Source: Providencia stuartii
GTDB taxonomy: Bacteria; Pseudomonadota; Gammaproteobacteria; Enterobacterales; Enterobacteriaceae
DNA: 64,000 nt
Assembly: GCA_900455155.1 (NCBI GenBank)
Contig: UGUC01000002.1
Location: 620,001-684,000, forward strand
Reading direction: 5' to 3'
Every line of letters starts with the position of its first letter. Positions within the stretch are counted from its first letter, which is position 1. Below are positions 1-10,328 of the stretch, piece by piece. The position numbers and the translations under genes are program-made. The notes under the pieces were generated by a model. That model worked only from the letters and a program-made list of their open reading frames with translations. It was not told where the DNA came from and ran no database searches.

Positions 1-691
1 AGTGTGAGAAAATATAATCACTAATTGTGTTTAAACATAGTTCTTTAATTTGGCCTCTCACTAGGCTATTTCCGTCCGAGAACTCTTTTGCGAGAGTGTG
101 TAGCTTGCTTTCTAGCTCTTTGACAGAGATAACGGCTCCCTTAATTGAGGGTTGAGCTAGCGTATCAAAGTCGACACCAAGGTATATGCCATGAGACTGC
201 TCTATCTGTGAAAATATTTTGGCTTTATCCGCTTTAGTAATAATATTTTCTTTTTTATCGTTAACTTGATTTTTTGTTAAAATTTGACTGTTTATTTTAT
301 CTATTTCTTTGTTAATAATTGAGCAAACATAGGTTTTTTGTTCTTGCAAGATAAATTCATCAACAATCTTTTCATAGATCTTCGATTTTTCTTTTTGATT
401 AAAAAACGGAAGCTTCCCTCGAGTCAAACTCGATAGGGTATCTTGGAAAGATGCTGAGATGGAATGATTCACGCTATCATGAATATGATTAATATCAAAT
501 TCTAATGTTTTCTTTAATTCAAAAGGGGTGTTTTTAATATAGTTTATTTTAGGTGCTATTTGAGGGGTAACTTTTAATTCATTATTATCGGACTCTACAG
601 TGACAATAAACTTATCTTTACTGTTAATTTTTCTTAAAAAGGTATCACTTTCGTAGGCTTTAGTGGGTGTGGATGTTAGATAAAATTTCAT
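1..691 (-). CDS. Hypothetical protein, C-terminus beyond the left edge
   Basis: An uninterrupted minus-strand frame of 230 codons runs from an ATG at 689-691 to the window edge, so the protein continues to the left. A good ribosome site (AGGGGA) lies just upstream of the ATG. The protein opens MKFYLTSTPTKAYESD, is hydrophilic, rich in Lys, Asn, Ile and Ser, and has no signal peptide or membrane segment in the visible part. Base composition is AT-rich. I do not recognise the family. The composition would fit an exported effector or an accessory cytoplasmic protein, but that is a guess. Confidence 0.6.
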   Translation of the reverse strand, partial: MKFYLTSTPTKAYESDTFLRKINSKDKFIVTVESDNNELKVTPQIAPKINYIKNTPFELKKTLEFDINHIHDSVNHSISASFQDTLSSLTRGKLPFFNQKEKSKIYEKIVDEFILQEQKTYVCSIINKEIDKINSQILTKNQVNDKKENIITKADKAKIFSQIEQSHGIYLGVDFDTLAQPSIKGAVISVKELESKLHTLAKEFSDGNSLVRGQIKELCLNTISDYIFSH

Positions 692-867
692 ATTTTCCCC
701 TTTTGAATAATCTCTATTTAAAAAGAACCTTAAATCTAATCATTACGTGGTTATTTAGATTACGATTAAAATGAATCTTAATAGGTTAGTTTCGTATTAT
801 CTAAAATAGCGTCTAATAGCCACACAATGACTGTTTTTTCCGTATAATTTATAGTAGGTAAATAGAG

Positions 868-963
868 ATGAAATTACTTTCAAAAAACAATAATACGTTT
901 CGTGGATGTCATCGATTGGAAGATATGAAGAGATTCGCTATGAGTGATGGAGCCAAGGATTAA
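868..963 (+). CDS. Possible 31-residue small ORF
   Basis: ATG at 868 follows an A/G-rich stretch (AATAGAG) and reads 31 codons to TAA at 961-963. The product begins MKLLSKNNNTFRGCHRLEDM and is basic and hydrophilic. It ends 27 bases before the convergent lipoprotein gene. There is no family support; it could be a small protein, a degraded gene end, or chance. Confidence 0.2.
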   Translation: MKLLSKNNNTFRGCHRLEDMKRFAMSDGAKD

Positions 964-990
964 TGGCTCCATATTTTCAAAGATATCTGA

Positions 991-1307
991 TTATTGCAGA
1001 CCTAATACAGATTTTCATTTGTTTCAGTGCATCAATACCTTGTTGGCAAGCTTTATCTTGCTGATCTTTAGGTAATGCTGCAATTTGCTTTTTACCTTCT
1101 TCCAGCTGGCCTTTCATTGAGTCCAGTTGAGTTTTTGCTTGTGGATCTTCAGAAGCTTTAGCGATTAAACCATCCACTTCAGCAAAATATGCGTTACAAG
1201 TCTCAGTTGCACCTGCAACTACTTCTGCTTTTTTCTCTTCTTCAGAGCAAGCAGTGATAGTCAATGCCATTAAACCCATACCGCAAGCTAAAAATTAACT
1301 TTTTCAT
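991..1307 (-). CDS. Small lipoprotein (DUF5339-like), frame broken at both ends by homopolymer length
   Basis: The intact core reads MGLMALTITAC-SEEEKK and then about 80 residues of charged, probably helical sequence with two further Cys; a predicted outer-membrane or periplasmic lipoprotein of about 100 residues. As sequenced, the natural start ATG (1305-1307, MKKLI) is out of frame with the lipobox. Removing one A from the five-A run at 1290-1294 restores MKKLILACGMGLMALTITAC, a lipoprotein signal with Cys at the end. At the other end, removing one T from the run at 1012-1015 gives the ending MKSVLGLQ and TAA at 991-993 instead of a chance tail. The resemblance to DUF5339 proteins of Proteus/Providencia is from memory. 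Function unknown. Confidence 0.65.
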
Positions 1308-2222
1308 AATCAACCTTAAAATTATTTGTTATTGAAGTAGCAAAATCGAGTATATAAGAGATTGCTGCAATATCAAACGTGACAAATCCTAAAAAATAAC
1401 TCGACAAATCGTTTATAAGTTAATCAAAAATAAATATTTTTATCGTTATAAATTTACTATTTGGTTTTTTAGTCTAAACAATACGAGTTATTTATTAAAT
1501 AAGGCTTGGAATAAGAACGATGAAAATGTGTTATTGAAAGTACGATATGTGTACCTGATCCACTTGTTGGATATTGAGAGCCGTTAGAACAGTTGCCGCG
1601 AGTCGCTTGTTTTTCATTCAGATAATGCAAAGTGCCATTTCATCACTTACCAAGAAAGTTATCCACAGATTGAAGGGGGTTTTACCCACAGAAAATGTGG
1701 ATGGCGTGACATTTTCTATGATGCTTTTTTCATCGTTCGATGAACTCACTATCCTTTTCTATGAGTAAGTACGTAGAGGAATATACTTGCTGTATATCAT
1801 TAAGTTACTGGTTTTCTGGAAGAACATTAAGTAAGTTCTATAAACCTAATAGACTTTTTTGCTATAAACTATAACTATTTTGCATATAATCAGAAAATAA
1901 ATTCATATGTGTAATTGTCATATAAATGTAAAAAATAATTTACATCTTAGTGTTTATAGTAGCTTATGGACTATTTAAAAAATAAACAACTACGGCATAA
2001 ATAGTTAAATTTTAGTTATGCTAAGTGATTTGCGTCACACTTTTGCTATTTTAGCGTCAATTTATCTATAGAACTGATTTTTAAATTAAATTTCCATTGA
2101 ATGCACTGGTGAATATCAGTAAAGTTTCTGTCCTAGTAGTTGGTATGGTGAGCGTCTTATAAAATTTCATCGTGCTTTGATTTTATGCAAAGACAATAAA
2201 AGACTGGTTTAATAGGTTGACG
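1308..2222. other. AT-rich gap without a convincing gene
   Basis: Over 900 bases between the lipoprotein gene and the fliZ region. No credible coding frame is seen; a 64-codon plus-strand frame starting with TTG at 1574 has no family support. The one notable structure is the DnaA-box cluster at 1659-1704. Confidence 0.5.
1659..1704. promoter_or_regulatory. Cluster of three DnaA-box-like 9-mers
   Basis: TTATCCACA at 1659-1667 matches the strict DnaA box consensus. TTACCCACA at 1682-1690 differs by one base. TGTGGATGG at 1696-1704 is the reverse-strand form with two changes. All lie within 46 bases, orientation + + -. This may be a DnaA-binding regulatory element, for instance DARS- or datA-like, but no replication genes are near. 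Confidence 0.35.
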
Positions 2223-2447
2223 CTAAATCAAATTCGTACCAAACTCTAGTCTTCGCAGAAATTCGCCAAAGAGCGATAGACGCGATAGAATGCATTTCAC
2301 AGAGGGAAGTAGTGCATACGGTGTTTTTTTAGTATGAATGCTTACCTTAAGTGAAAGTAAATAGCTTGATATAGGTATATCTGTATCACTATGCAACATA
2401 GCGGATAATAATAATGCTATGGGCATAATCAGAATGTAACGTGACAT
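2223..2447 (-). CDS. Doubtful 74-residue ORF divergent from fliZ
   Basis: Opens with a hydrophobic stretch (MSRYILIMPIALLLSAML) that resembles a signal peptide, followed by a basic, Leu/Ser-rich tail with no recognisable domain. Its start overlaps the palindrome upstream of fliZ. No clear ribosome site is seen. It may be a small exported protein, a gene remnant or a chance frame. Confidence 0.2.
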   Translation of the reverse strand: MSRYILIMPIALLLSAMLHSDTDIPISSYLLSLKVSIHTKKTPYALLPSVKCILSRLSLFGEFLRRLEFGTNLI

Positions 2448-2452
2448 GTCAC
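2441..2452. promoter_or_regulatory. Perfect 12-bp palindrome upstream of fliZ
   Basis: GTGACATGTCAC reads the same on both strands and ends 43 bases before the fliZ start, where an operator would be expected. The binding protein is unknown. Confidence 0.3.
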
Positions 2453-2495
2453 GCTACAATTTTAATTTTAGACTTACACACAGGGCTTTATCATC

Positions 2496-3008
2496 ATGTC
2501 TGCTTCTATTGTTAAGAAACGGCCTCTGAGTCGTTATATTAAAGACTTTAAACACAGCCAAACACATTGTGCACATTGTCATAAAACATTGGATCGTATC
2601 TCTCTCGTTTTTAACGATAGTATCTTGAATAAAGAAGCTATTGCTGAGATGACTGAGTTGGTCGATGAAAATACTTGGCTTGAGTTACAGGATAAATTTA
2701 CTGCACTTTGTCGTTTCTGCAGCGAAATTTATTGCAATAGTAATACTGACTTCTTTGATATTATGTCATTTAAGCAGTATTTGTTTTTACAGACTGAAAT
2801 GAGCCATAGTACCGTTCGTGAATATGTTGTTCGTTTGCGCCGCCTAGATGAACTACTCTCATCATCAAACTTCTCAATGAAAGAGTTCACTACAAGCAAA
2901 ATCCAAGAGCAATTAAGCGATAAAATGACTGAATCGGCTTTCAGTAATTATAATATTGCGCTCCGTAAATATGAGCAATATTTATACTGGGAATCAGAGA
3001 AAAATTAA
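2496..3008 (+). CDS. fliZ: FliZ, flagellar regulator and sigma-S antagonist
   Basis: A 170-residue protein closely matching enteric FliZ (about 183 residues in E. coli). The conserved N-terminus RPLSRYIKDFKHSQTHCAHC, the Cys pairs CAHC and CRFC, the block FFDIMSFKQYLFLQTEMS and VREYVVRLRRL are all present. FliZ is related to the core-binding domain of tyrosine recombinases without the catalytic part. It binds DNA resembling sigma-S promoters and represses stationary-phase and curli genes while favouring motility. In most enterics it is co-transcribed with fliA; here no fliA lies upstream, and the gene has its own 40-odd base leader and a terminator behind it. The start follows a CAGGG-type site. 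Confidence 0.93.
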   Translation: MSASIVKKRPLSRYIKDFKHSQTHCAHCHKTLDRISLVFNDSILNKEAIAEMTELVDENTWLELQDKFTALCRFCSEIYCNSNTDFFDIMSFKQYLFLQTEMSHSTVREYVVRLRRLDELLSSSNFSMKEFTTSKIQEQLSDKMTESAFSNYNIALRKYEQYLYWESEKN

Positions 3009-3065
3009 TCAATAGCATCAGAGCAAGTCAAGTGCTTGCTTAAAATGTTATAGTTAAAATATGTC

Positions 3066-3090
3066 AGGTGTCCATTTTGGGCACCTTTTT
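3066..3090 (+). terminator. Rho-independent terminator of fliZ
   Basis: An eight-pair stem, AGGTGTCC with GGGCACCT (one G-T pair), is followed by a run of T. It lies 58 bases after the fliZ stop. Confidence 0.75.
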
Positions 3091-3373
3091 GCTTTTCCCT
3101 TTAAATAAGCCCACTTTTATTATTCAATTACCAATTACACTGCCAAATATTTATTAGTTTAATACTCCTGAATCAGAATATAGATATTATTTTGACCAAT
3201 TAAGTCATATAAAGAATAAGCAATAATGACTATTGTTTATTGAGCATAATTCGCTCTTAATTAACCAATATCATAAAGCGCCAGTAATAATGGTAAGTGA
3301 TTAAAGCGTGAATAGGAGCGTGTTATTGAGGGTAGGGAGTCTGATCAATTGAGGTATTCTGAAAACCAAAAAA

Positions 3374-3409
3374 ACAGCCTGACCCCAATATTTTTTAGGC
3401 TCAGGCTGT
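3374..3409 (-). terminator. Rho-independent terminator of putA
   Basis: Inverted repeat ACAGCCTGA / TCAGGCTGT. On the minus strand it lies just after the putA stop and is followed by a run of T (A-run at 3368-3373 on the plus strand). Confidence 0.85.
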
Positions 3410-3415
3410 GGTTAA

Positions 3416-6400
3416 TTAGCCAATTGTCATTAAGCTTGCATTACCGCCAGCAGCAGCGGTGTTGATGCTTAGTGAGCGCTCATGAACTAATCTTTCTAGC
3501 AGTAAGTTAGTTTCACCTCGTTCAAAGCCTTGAACAGAGATAATCGGGCCTTTACGTTTGGCAACCGTTTCACAGACGATTTTGAGTTGATCGCTGTCAC
3601 CATGGTAAATAACCGCTTCAATATGTCCGTTATACTCTTGCCAATCTTTGGTGATTGAAACTGCGTTACGCACTTTTTCAGGTAGCGACTTATACAGTTT
3701 TTGGTGTATTTCGCTTTCTGGCCATAATGCTTGGCAGCCACTCGCAAGAACTCCCGCCAATTGCACTAAGCAGTCTTTCTCGTTATCACTGAGACATAAA
3801 ATAGTGCCTCGAGGCGTTAAAGTATAAGTGTTTCTTTCCCCTGTAGGCCCAGGTAATAAACGCGAAGTCCCCGCCTGTGCATGACGTGCAAACTGCTCAA
3901 AGATAGCCGGTTCGATGCGATTTTCTTGCTTCTCCAACCATGACGAGAAGGCATCAAAAGGTTCGAGGAGTTGTGGTCTTGCGCTGGCATCCATTGCTAA
4001 CTCATTGTCTTGTCTTTCGAGTGTACGTGATACCGCATTATCAGGGCGTTCACTTAACAACCGATAGAGATAAAGTGGGCCACCGGCTTTAGGTCCGGTA
4101 CCAGAGAGGCCTTCACCACCAAATGGTTGAACGCCAACTACAGCACCTACCATATTGCGGTTGACATATAAGTTACCGACTTTTGCTTTCATAACGACTT
4201 GATTGATAGTCTCATCAATACGGGTATGAACACCAAGTGTTAACCCATATCCTGCCGCATTAATTTGTTCAATAAGATCGGTGAGTTGTTCGCGCTTGTA
4301 GCGCACCACATGTAATACAGGGCCAAAAATTTCCTTTTTCAATTCGCCAACGTTGTCTAACTCAATCAGTGTTGGTTTAACATAAGTACCTTCGGACTGC
4401 TCACGTAGGTCATCAATATTGTCAAATACAGCTTGGAAGACCTCTTTACCTTTGCTACGCATTTGCTGGATATGCTGTTCAATATTCTCTTTAGCTTCAT
4501 TATCGATAACCGGCCCGATATCCGTAGAAAGGTGCTCTGGATTGCCCATACGGCACTCTTCCATCGCACCTTTTAACATACGAATTGTGCGATCAGCGAC
4601 ATCTTCTTGGATACATAAAATACGTAGGGCGGAGCAGCGTTGACCTGCACTATCAAAAGCAGAAGCGACAACATCTGTCACGACTTGCTCTGTTAAGGCC
4701 GACGAATCGACGATCATCGCATTTAATCCGCCAGTTTCTGCGATGAGTGGGGTTGGACGTCCTTGAGCATCCAGCCTTCCCGCAATATTACGTTGCAGCA
4801 ATCCAGCAACTTCCGTAGAGCCTGTAAACATTACACCACGAACTCTTGCATCACCCACTAATTTCGCACCAATCGTTTCCCCTTTACCCGGTAAAAATTG
4901 CAATACTTCACGTGGAATACCGGCTTGATGGAGCATTGATACTGCAATTGAGCCGATCAGTGGTGTTTGCTCTGCGGGTTTCGCTAATACCGTGTTACCT
5001 GCTGCGAGAGCTGCCGCAATCTGTCCGGTGAAAATTGCTAGAGGGAAGTTCCATGGACTAATGCAAACCACAGGGCCTAACGGTCGATGGGTATTGTTAT
5101 CAAAGTCATCGCGGACTTGAGTTGCATAATAATTCAAGAAATCAACGGCTTCACGAACCTCTGCAATCGCGTTAGCATAGGTTTTCCCCGCTTCACGAAC
5201 CAGTACATCAAGTAGAGGCTGTAATTGTTGCTCCATGATGTCTGCGGCACGTAAGAGGATAGCTGCACGCTCTGACGGTGGAGTCGCAAACCAAATAGCT
5301 CCTGCATCATTGGCGATGTTTAATGCATGCTCTGCTTCTTCCAACGTTGCTTCACGAACATGACCGACAATGTCAGAATGGCATGCTGGGTTAATCACTG
5401 GAAGCGCATTTTCGGCTGATTTAGCCAGTTGATATTCCCCACCAAGTAGTGGTTGAGCTAATTTTTCTTGCATCGCTGCGGTTAAAAGTGCGCTAGAAAG
5501 CGATGCTAAGCGATGTTCATTGGAGAGGTCTAGCCCCATTGAGTTGACACGATTCTTTCCATACAAGTCACGAGGAAGGGCTATTTTAGGGTGAGGTAAC
5601 CCAATTTGTCCTTCTGCTTTCGATAACTCTAATACGTCTTTGACAGGATCAGATACTAGTTCATCAAGTGGAATGGTCGCATCAGCAATGCGGTTCACAA
5701 ATGAGGTATTCGGCCCCATTTTCGAGTAAGCGACGGACTAAATAAGCCAATAAGGTTTCGTGTGTTCCGACAGGTGCATAGATACGACAAGGGCGGTTGA
5801 GTTTACCATCAGCAACTTTCCCGACAACTTGTTCATATAATGGCTCACCCATTCCATGTAGGCATTGGAATTCATATTGACCTGGATAGTAGTTTTTACC
5901 TGCAATTTGGTAAATTGCAGCCAGCGTATGGGCGTTATGAGTTGCAAATTGTGGGTAAATCAGATTTGGTACTGACAACAATTTGCGAGCGCATGCGAGG
6001 TATGAAACATCGGTATACACTTTACGCGTATAAACAGGGTAGCCTTCTAAACCATCAATTTGAGCGCGCTTAATTTCACTGTCCCAATAAGCCCCTTTAA
6101 CTAGGCGGATCATCAAGCGGCGTTTGCTTCGTTCAGCAAGATCAATAATTGCATCAATCACGAATGGGCAACGTTTTTGGTACGCCTGAATAACAAAACC
6201 AATACCGTTCCAACCTGCAAGTTGCGGCTCAAAGCAAAGTTTTTCGAGTAGGTCGAGGGAGATTTCTAAACGGTCTGCCTCTTCAGCATCAATATTAATT
6301 CCAATATCATATTGATGGGCTTGTAATACGAGTGATAGCAAACGAGGGTATAGCTCTTCCATTACGCGAGAGTATTGCGCTCTGCTGTAACGAGGGTGTA

Positions 6401-7400
6401 AGGCTGATAACTTGATAGAGATCCCCGGTCCTTCATAGATACCGCGGCCATTCGATGCTTTACCGATAGCATGGATCGCCTGTTGGTAGGATACCATATA
6501 ATCTTGAGCATCTTTTTCTGTTAACGCCGCTTCGCCCAACATATCATAAGAGTAGCGGAAACCTTTTTCTTCCAGCTTCCTTGCATTCGCTAATGCTTGT
6601 GCAATTGTTTCGCCAGTAACAAATTGCTCTCCCATTAAGCGCATTGCCATGTCAACGCCTTTGCGAATTAATGGTTCGCCACTTTTACTAATAATACGGT
6701 TCAATGAGCTAGATAGCTTGGCTTCATTGTGAGTCGAAACCAGTTTGCCTGTAAATAGTAATCCCCAAGTTGCTGCATTAACAAACATGGAGCTACTTTG
6801 GCCCAAATGAGATTGCCAATTACCTGTACTGATTTTATCGCGGATGAGTGCATCTCGTGTTGCTTTATCAGGAATACGTAATAAAGCTTCAGCCAAACAC
6901 ATGAGTGCAACACCTTCTTGTGAAGAGAGTGAAAACTCTTGCAATAAGCCTTGAACTAAACCAGAGCGGCCAATCCCATTTTTTTGATTACGTAATTTTT
7001 CTGCGATGGAATAAGCCAACTTATGGGCGGCATCTGCTTGCTCTGCGGGGAGTTGTGCTTGTTGTAGCAACATCGGCAGTGCTTGTGTTTCAGGAATACG
7101 ATAAGCAGATGTAATCGCTGAGCGTTTAACCGATTGAGGTAAAATATGTTCAGCGAAATCCAAAAAAGGCTGATAATTCGATTCAGTAACGGATTCTTCT
7201 TCTGATATTTGGCCATCTTTGTTATCTTGTCCCGAGGAAATCTCAGGGATGAACTGTTGATTATCAAGCTGTTCAAGATAATTAAATATGGCTTGTTTAA
7301 TTAGCCAATGCGGCGTGCGGTCAAGACGTTGAGCAGCAGTTTTAATGCGTTCACGAGTCGCTTCATCAAGTCTCACACCCATAGTTGTCGTACTACTCAT
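3416..7400 (-). CDS. putA: PutA, proline dehydrogenase / P5C dehydrogenase / put repressor; one frameshift
   Basis: PutA oxidises proline to glutamate in two steps and, when proline is absent, represses the put genes. The first frame (5682-7400, 572 codons) carries the N-terminal ribbon-helix-helix domain (TTTMGVRLDEATRERIK) and the FAD-dependent proline dehydrogenase barrel. The second (3416-5719) carries the aldehyde dehydrogenase with its catalytic Cys in AGQRCSALR (codon at 4634-4636) and Glu in ETGGLNAM. Together they make one protein of about 1,330 residues, the usual length for enteric PutA (1,320). The break is near 5717, where GGGGCCGAATACC would read on correctly as GGGGCGAATACC; one extra C is the simplest explanation. 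The ring of operators to the right and divergent putP fit proline control. Confidence 0.93.
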
Positions 7401-7461
7401 CCCATTTCCTCTAAATAATTAGCTACTAGAAACAAAAAAAGTTACACATCAATAGCACGAT

Positions 7462-7479
7462 GTTGCAACTTTGTGCAAC
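7462..7479. promoter_or_regulatory. Paired PutA operator half-sites, putA side
   Basis: GTTGCA at 7462-7467 and its inverse TGCAAC at 7474-7479 lie 62 bases upstream of putA. GTTGCA is the known core of PutA operators in E. coli. The pair is inverted, as expected for a dimeric ribbon-helix-helix repressor. Confidence 0.65.
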
Positions 7480-7750
7480 GTTGTTAAAGCCTATTCTAAA
7501 GGAATTGTGAAATATATCGTATTTTTATTTGTAAAATGAGATGGTTAGAAATGGATTTTGCTAAATTTGATTAAAAATCAATATCTTATTAATTAGCTTT
7601 GCTAGATGAGTTGTGAGTGAATTGATTAATTCTCGCATCAAAAATTTAACATTTGTGATACGGATATCGTTTATTGAACAAAATAACGTTAATTTCTTGT
7701 TAATCGGAAATGAGATTGTCTAGCATGCTAAGGTAGCATTTTTAATCAAG

Positions 7751-7820
7751 TGCAACTAAATACAAACACAACACACACTATATTTATTATTTAATTTGCT
7801 TGCGTGCAATTTAGTGCAAC
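7751..7820. promoter_or_regulatory. PutA operator sites, putP side
   Basis: TGCAAC occurs at 7751-7756 and 7815-7820, within 110 bases upstream of the putP start, with a half-match TGCAAT at 7805-7810. With the pair at 7462-7479 this places PutA sites at both ends of the divergent 455-base control region, suggesting looping or joint repression. Confidence 0.6.
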
Positions 7821-7855
7821 AACCAAAGAAGATAACTATTCTATGGAGAAGACGG

Positions 7856-9340
7856 ATGACTGTAAGCACTCCGATGATCATTATGTTCATCGTATATATT
7901 ACTGGCATGTTACTTATTGGTTATTTAGCTTATCGTTCAACGAAGAATTTCGATGATTACATTCTCGGTGGACGAAGTTTAGGTAGTGTAGTCACAGCAC
8001 TTTCAGCAGGGGCCTCTGATATGAGTGGTTGGTTGTTGATGGGGCTACCTGGTGCTATTTTCCTCGCTGGGATTTCAGAAAGTTGGATTGCTATCGGGCT
8101 GAGCTTGGGGGCATATCTTAACTGGTTATTTGTTGCTGGGCGTTTGCGGGTTCAAACGGAAAAAAATAATAATGCATTGACGCTACCTGACTACTTTACC
8201 AGTCGCTTTGAGGATAATAGTAAAATTTTACGCATTATCTCTGCTGTTGTAATTCTTGTTTTCTTTACTATCTATTGTGCCTCTGGTGTTGTTGCTGGGG
8301 GATTACTGTTTGAAAGTACTTTTAATATTAGCTATGAAAAAGCTATGTGGCTTGGTGCGTTAGCAACTATCGCTTATACCTTCCTTGGTGGCTTCTTAGC
8401 TGTCAGTTGGACTGATACAGTGCAAGCCTCATTGATGATATTTGCACTTATTTTAACGCCTATTGTGATCATTTTCTCATTAGGTGGACTAGATACTGCA
8501 ATCGATGTTATTCAAACGAAAAACCCTGAATACTTAGATATGTTTAAGGGTTTGAATTTTGTTGCGATTATTTCATTATTAGGGTGGGGGCTAGGTTACT
8601 TTGGTCAGCCTCATATCTTAGCGCGTTTTATGGCTGCTGATTCACATCGCACGATTCGCTCTGCGCGTCGTATTAGTATGACATGGATGATCCTTTGCCT
8701 TGGAGGAACAACTGCGGTTGGTTTCTTTGGTATTGCTTACTTCGAAATTAACCCTGCGCTAGCCTCATCGGTGATGGGAAATAACGAACGTATTTTTATG
8801 GAGCTTGCAGGAATACTGTTTAACCCATGGGTTGCAGGTATCTTACTCTCCGCTATTTTAGCGGCGGTTATGAGTACATTAAGCTGTCAATTACTTGTGT
8901 GCGCAAGTGCGTTAACCGAGGACTTATACAAGCCGTTCCTGCGTAAAAATGCGAGCCAAAAAGAGCTGGTTTGGGTAGGGCGGATCATGGTTCTGGTAGT
9001 GGCTGCGATTGCTATCTATATTGCACGTGACCCGAATAACAAGGTGTTAGCATTAGTGAGTAACGCATGGGCTGGCTTTGGTGCCGCATTTGGGCCAGTC
9101 GTCTTGATTTCTGTGTTATGGAAACGAATGACTCGTACAGGTGCACTTGCGGGGATGGTTGTTGGTGCCGTTACCGTATTAGTCTGGATGAAATATAAAT
9201 GGTTTGATCTGTATGAAATCATCCCTGGTTTTATCCTTGCAACAATTGCAATTATTGTGGTCAGTATGATAACTAAAGCGCCAAGTGCCGCTGCTCAAGC
9301 CCGCTTTGATGAGGCTGAAGCGGAATATAAAATGAAATAA
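7856..9340 (+). CDS. putP: PutP, sodium/proline symporter
   Basis: A 494-residue inner-membrane transporter of the sodium:solute symporter family, close to E. coli PutP (502 residues). It imports proline with sodium and supplies PutA. Visible family features: TM1 starting at TPMIIMFIVYITGMLL, the YILGGRSLGSVVTALSAGA segment, the conserved ASDMSGWLLMGLPGA sodium-site helix near residue 55, and about 13 hydrophobic helices. The frame is open upstream to 7796, but the ATG at 7856 is preferred because it follows GGAGAAG at normal spacing and matches the family N-terminus MTVSTP; the longer form would add an implausible basic leader. Confidence 0.95.
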   Translation: MTVSTPMIIMFIVYITGMLLIGYLAYRSTKNFDDYILGGRSLGSVVTALSAGASDMSGWLLMGLPGAIFLAGISESWIAIGLSLGAYLNWLFVAGRLRVQTEKNNNALTLPDYFTSRFEDNSKILRIISAVVILVFFTIYCASGVVAGGLLFESTFNISYEKAMWLGALATIAYTFLGGFLAVSWTDTVQASLMIFALILTPIVIIFSLGGLDTAIDVIQTKNPEYLDMFKGLNFVAIISLLGWGLGYFGQPHILARFMAADSHRTIRSARRISMTWMILCLGGTTAVGFFGIAYFEINPALASSVMGNNERIFMELAGILFNPWVAGILLSAILAAVMSTLSCQLLVCASALTEDLYKPFLRKNASQKELVWVGRIMVLVVAAIAIYIARDPNNKVLALVSNAWAGFGAAFGPVVLISVLWKRMTRTGALAGMVVGAVTVLVWMKYKWFDLYEIIPGFILATIAIIVVSMITKAPSAAAQARFDEAEAEYKMK

Positions 9341-9354
9341 TTGATAAAATAAAG

Positions 9355-9395
9355 TAACCCCCAATAGTTGGGTAACCAACTATTGGGGGGGGTTA
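9355..9395 (+). terminator. Hairpin downstream of putP
   Basis: TAACCCCCAATAGTTGG pairs with the downstream arm CCAACTATTGG followed by a G-run and TTA. The C-run has five bases and the facing G-run eight, so three bases bulge. There is no T-run, so it may end putP by another route or protect its mRNA. Confidence 0.6.
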
Positions 9396-9610
9396 TGAGC
9401 AAATATAAAATGACTAATGGATCTTTTTCATTGATTTTATTTTTTAAATAGTCTCATTTCATGAGCATTCAAATTTGAGTTTTTTGGTTGTTTTTTCACG
9501 GTAAATGACAGTAAAAATAATCGGAACAAATAAGCCAATTGAGTATTTTCTTTGAGTAAGGCGCTCAGCTTGCTTCCTTTAGGCTTGTTTAAATCGCTTA
9601 TCTGCTTTTG

Positions 9611-10328
9611 TTACCCGATGACTTTCTCACAAGTATCCGCAATCCACTCTGGAGACCCCTTAGACCCACCGTTTAGTGCCAATATTTGCGGAACAATATG
9701 ATCCCATGCTTTATGTGAAAGCTCATAACTTGGCCTTGATTCAAGTTTTGTTAACCAGCCACGGATATTGGGGTATTTTTCTATCATTTGCTTAAAATTG
9801 GGGTCAATCCTTAAAGCAAAAATATCGCAAGCGTAGAGTAAATCTGCGGGCGGAAATATCACTTCCTGCTAAGAAATTTTTGCCTTCAAGCAGAAAATCT
9901 AAATTTGCAAACATATCATGAAGTGCATTTAATTTGGCTTCAATCTCATTGACCGATGGTTTTGCCATCCCAAGATATGCAGGCATTAACAGTACGGGAA
10001 GAAAATATTCCAATGTTGATATTTTACGAAGATTCGTATGATACCAAGACAAATGTTTATTGATGACAGCCTTAGCTCGATGGGTTGCTCCAAACCATTT
10101 ATCACTGCAACCGTGAATATCTGTAAGATAGTTCATGATTGCCGTTGCTTCGGAAAGGCAAAAATCGTCGTGCTGCATTGCGGGTATCTGATGCAACGGA
10201 TTGACGGCTAAAAATTCATTAGAAAGATGTTCTCCCCGCGTCAACCATGTGTATTTGATATTGATGGGAATATTAGCTTCAATACAAAGCCAGTGAACGG
10301 CTCTGCTTGGGCTCTGAAGTAGGATCAT
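9611..10328 (-). CDS. Glutathione S-transferase family protein, one frameshift
   Basis: The first frame (9804-10328) gives a thioredoxin-like N-domain with SPSRAVHWLCIEANI and the cis-Pro loop VNPLHQIPAM followed by LSEATAIMNYL, a classic GST glutathione-site pattern. The second (9611-9862) continues the helical C-domain (PADLLYACDIFALRI). Joined they make about 238 residues, normal for theta-like GSTs. The break is near 9855, where TTTCCGCCC would read on as TTTCGCCC; one extra C again. The start may also be misread, since GST proteins usually begin with a short beta strand before SPSRAV and the present one is brief. Substrate unknown; probably detoxification or thiol metabolism. Confidence 0.75.

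Noticed and set aside
1574..1768. 64-codon plus-strand frame starting with TTG
   Set aside because: No ribosome site at good spacing, no family resemblance, and it overlaps the DnaA-box cluster.
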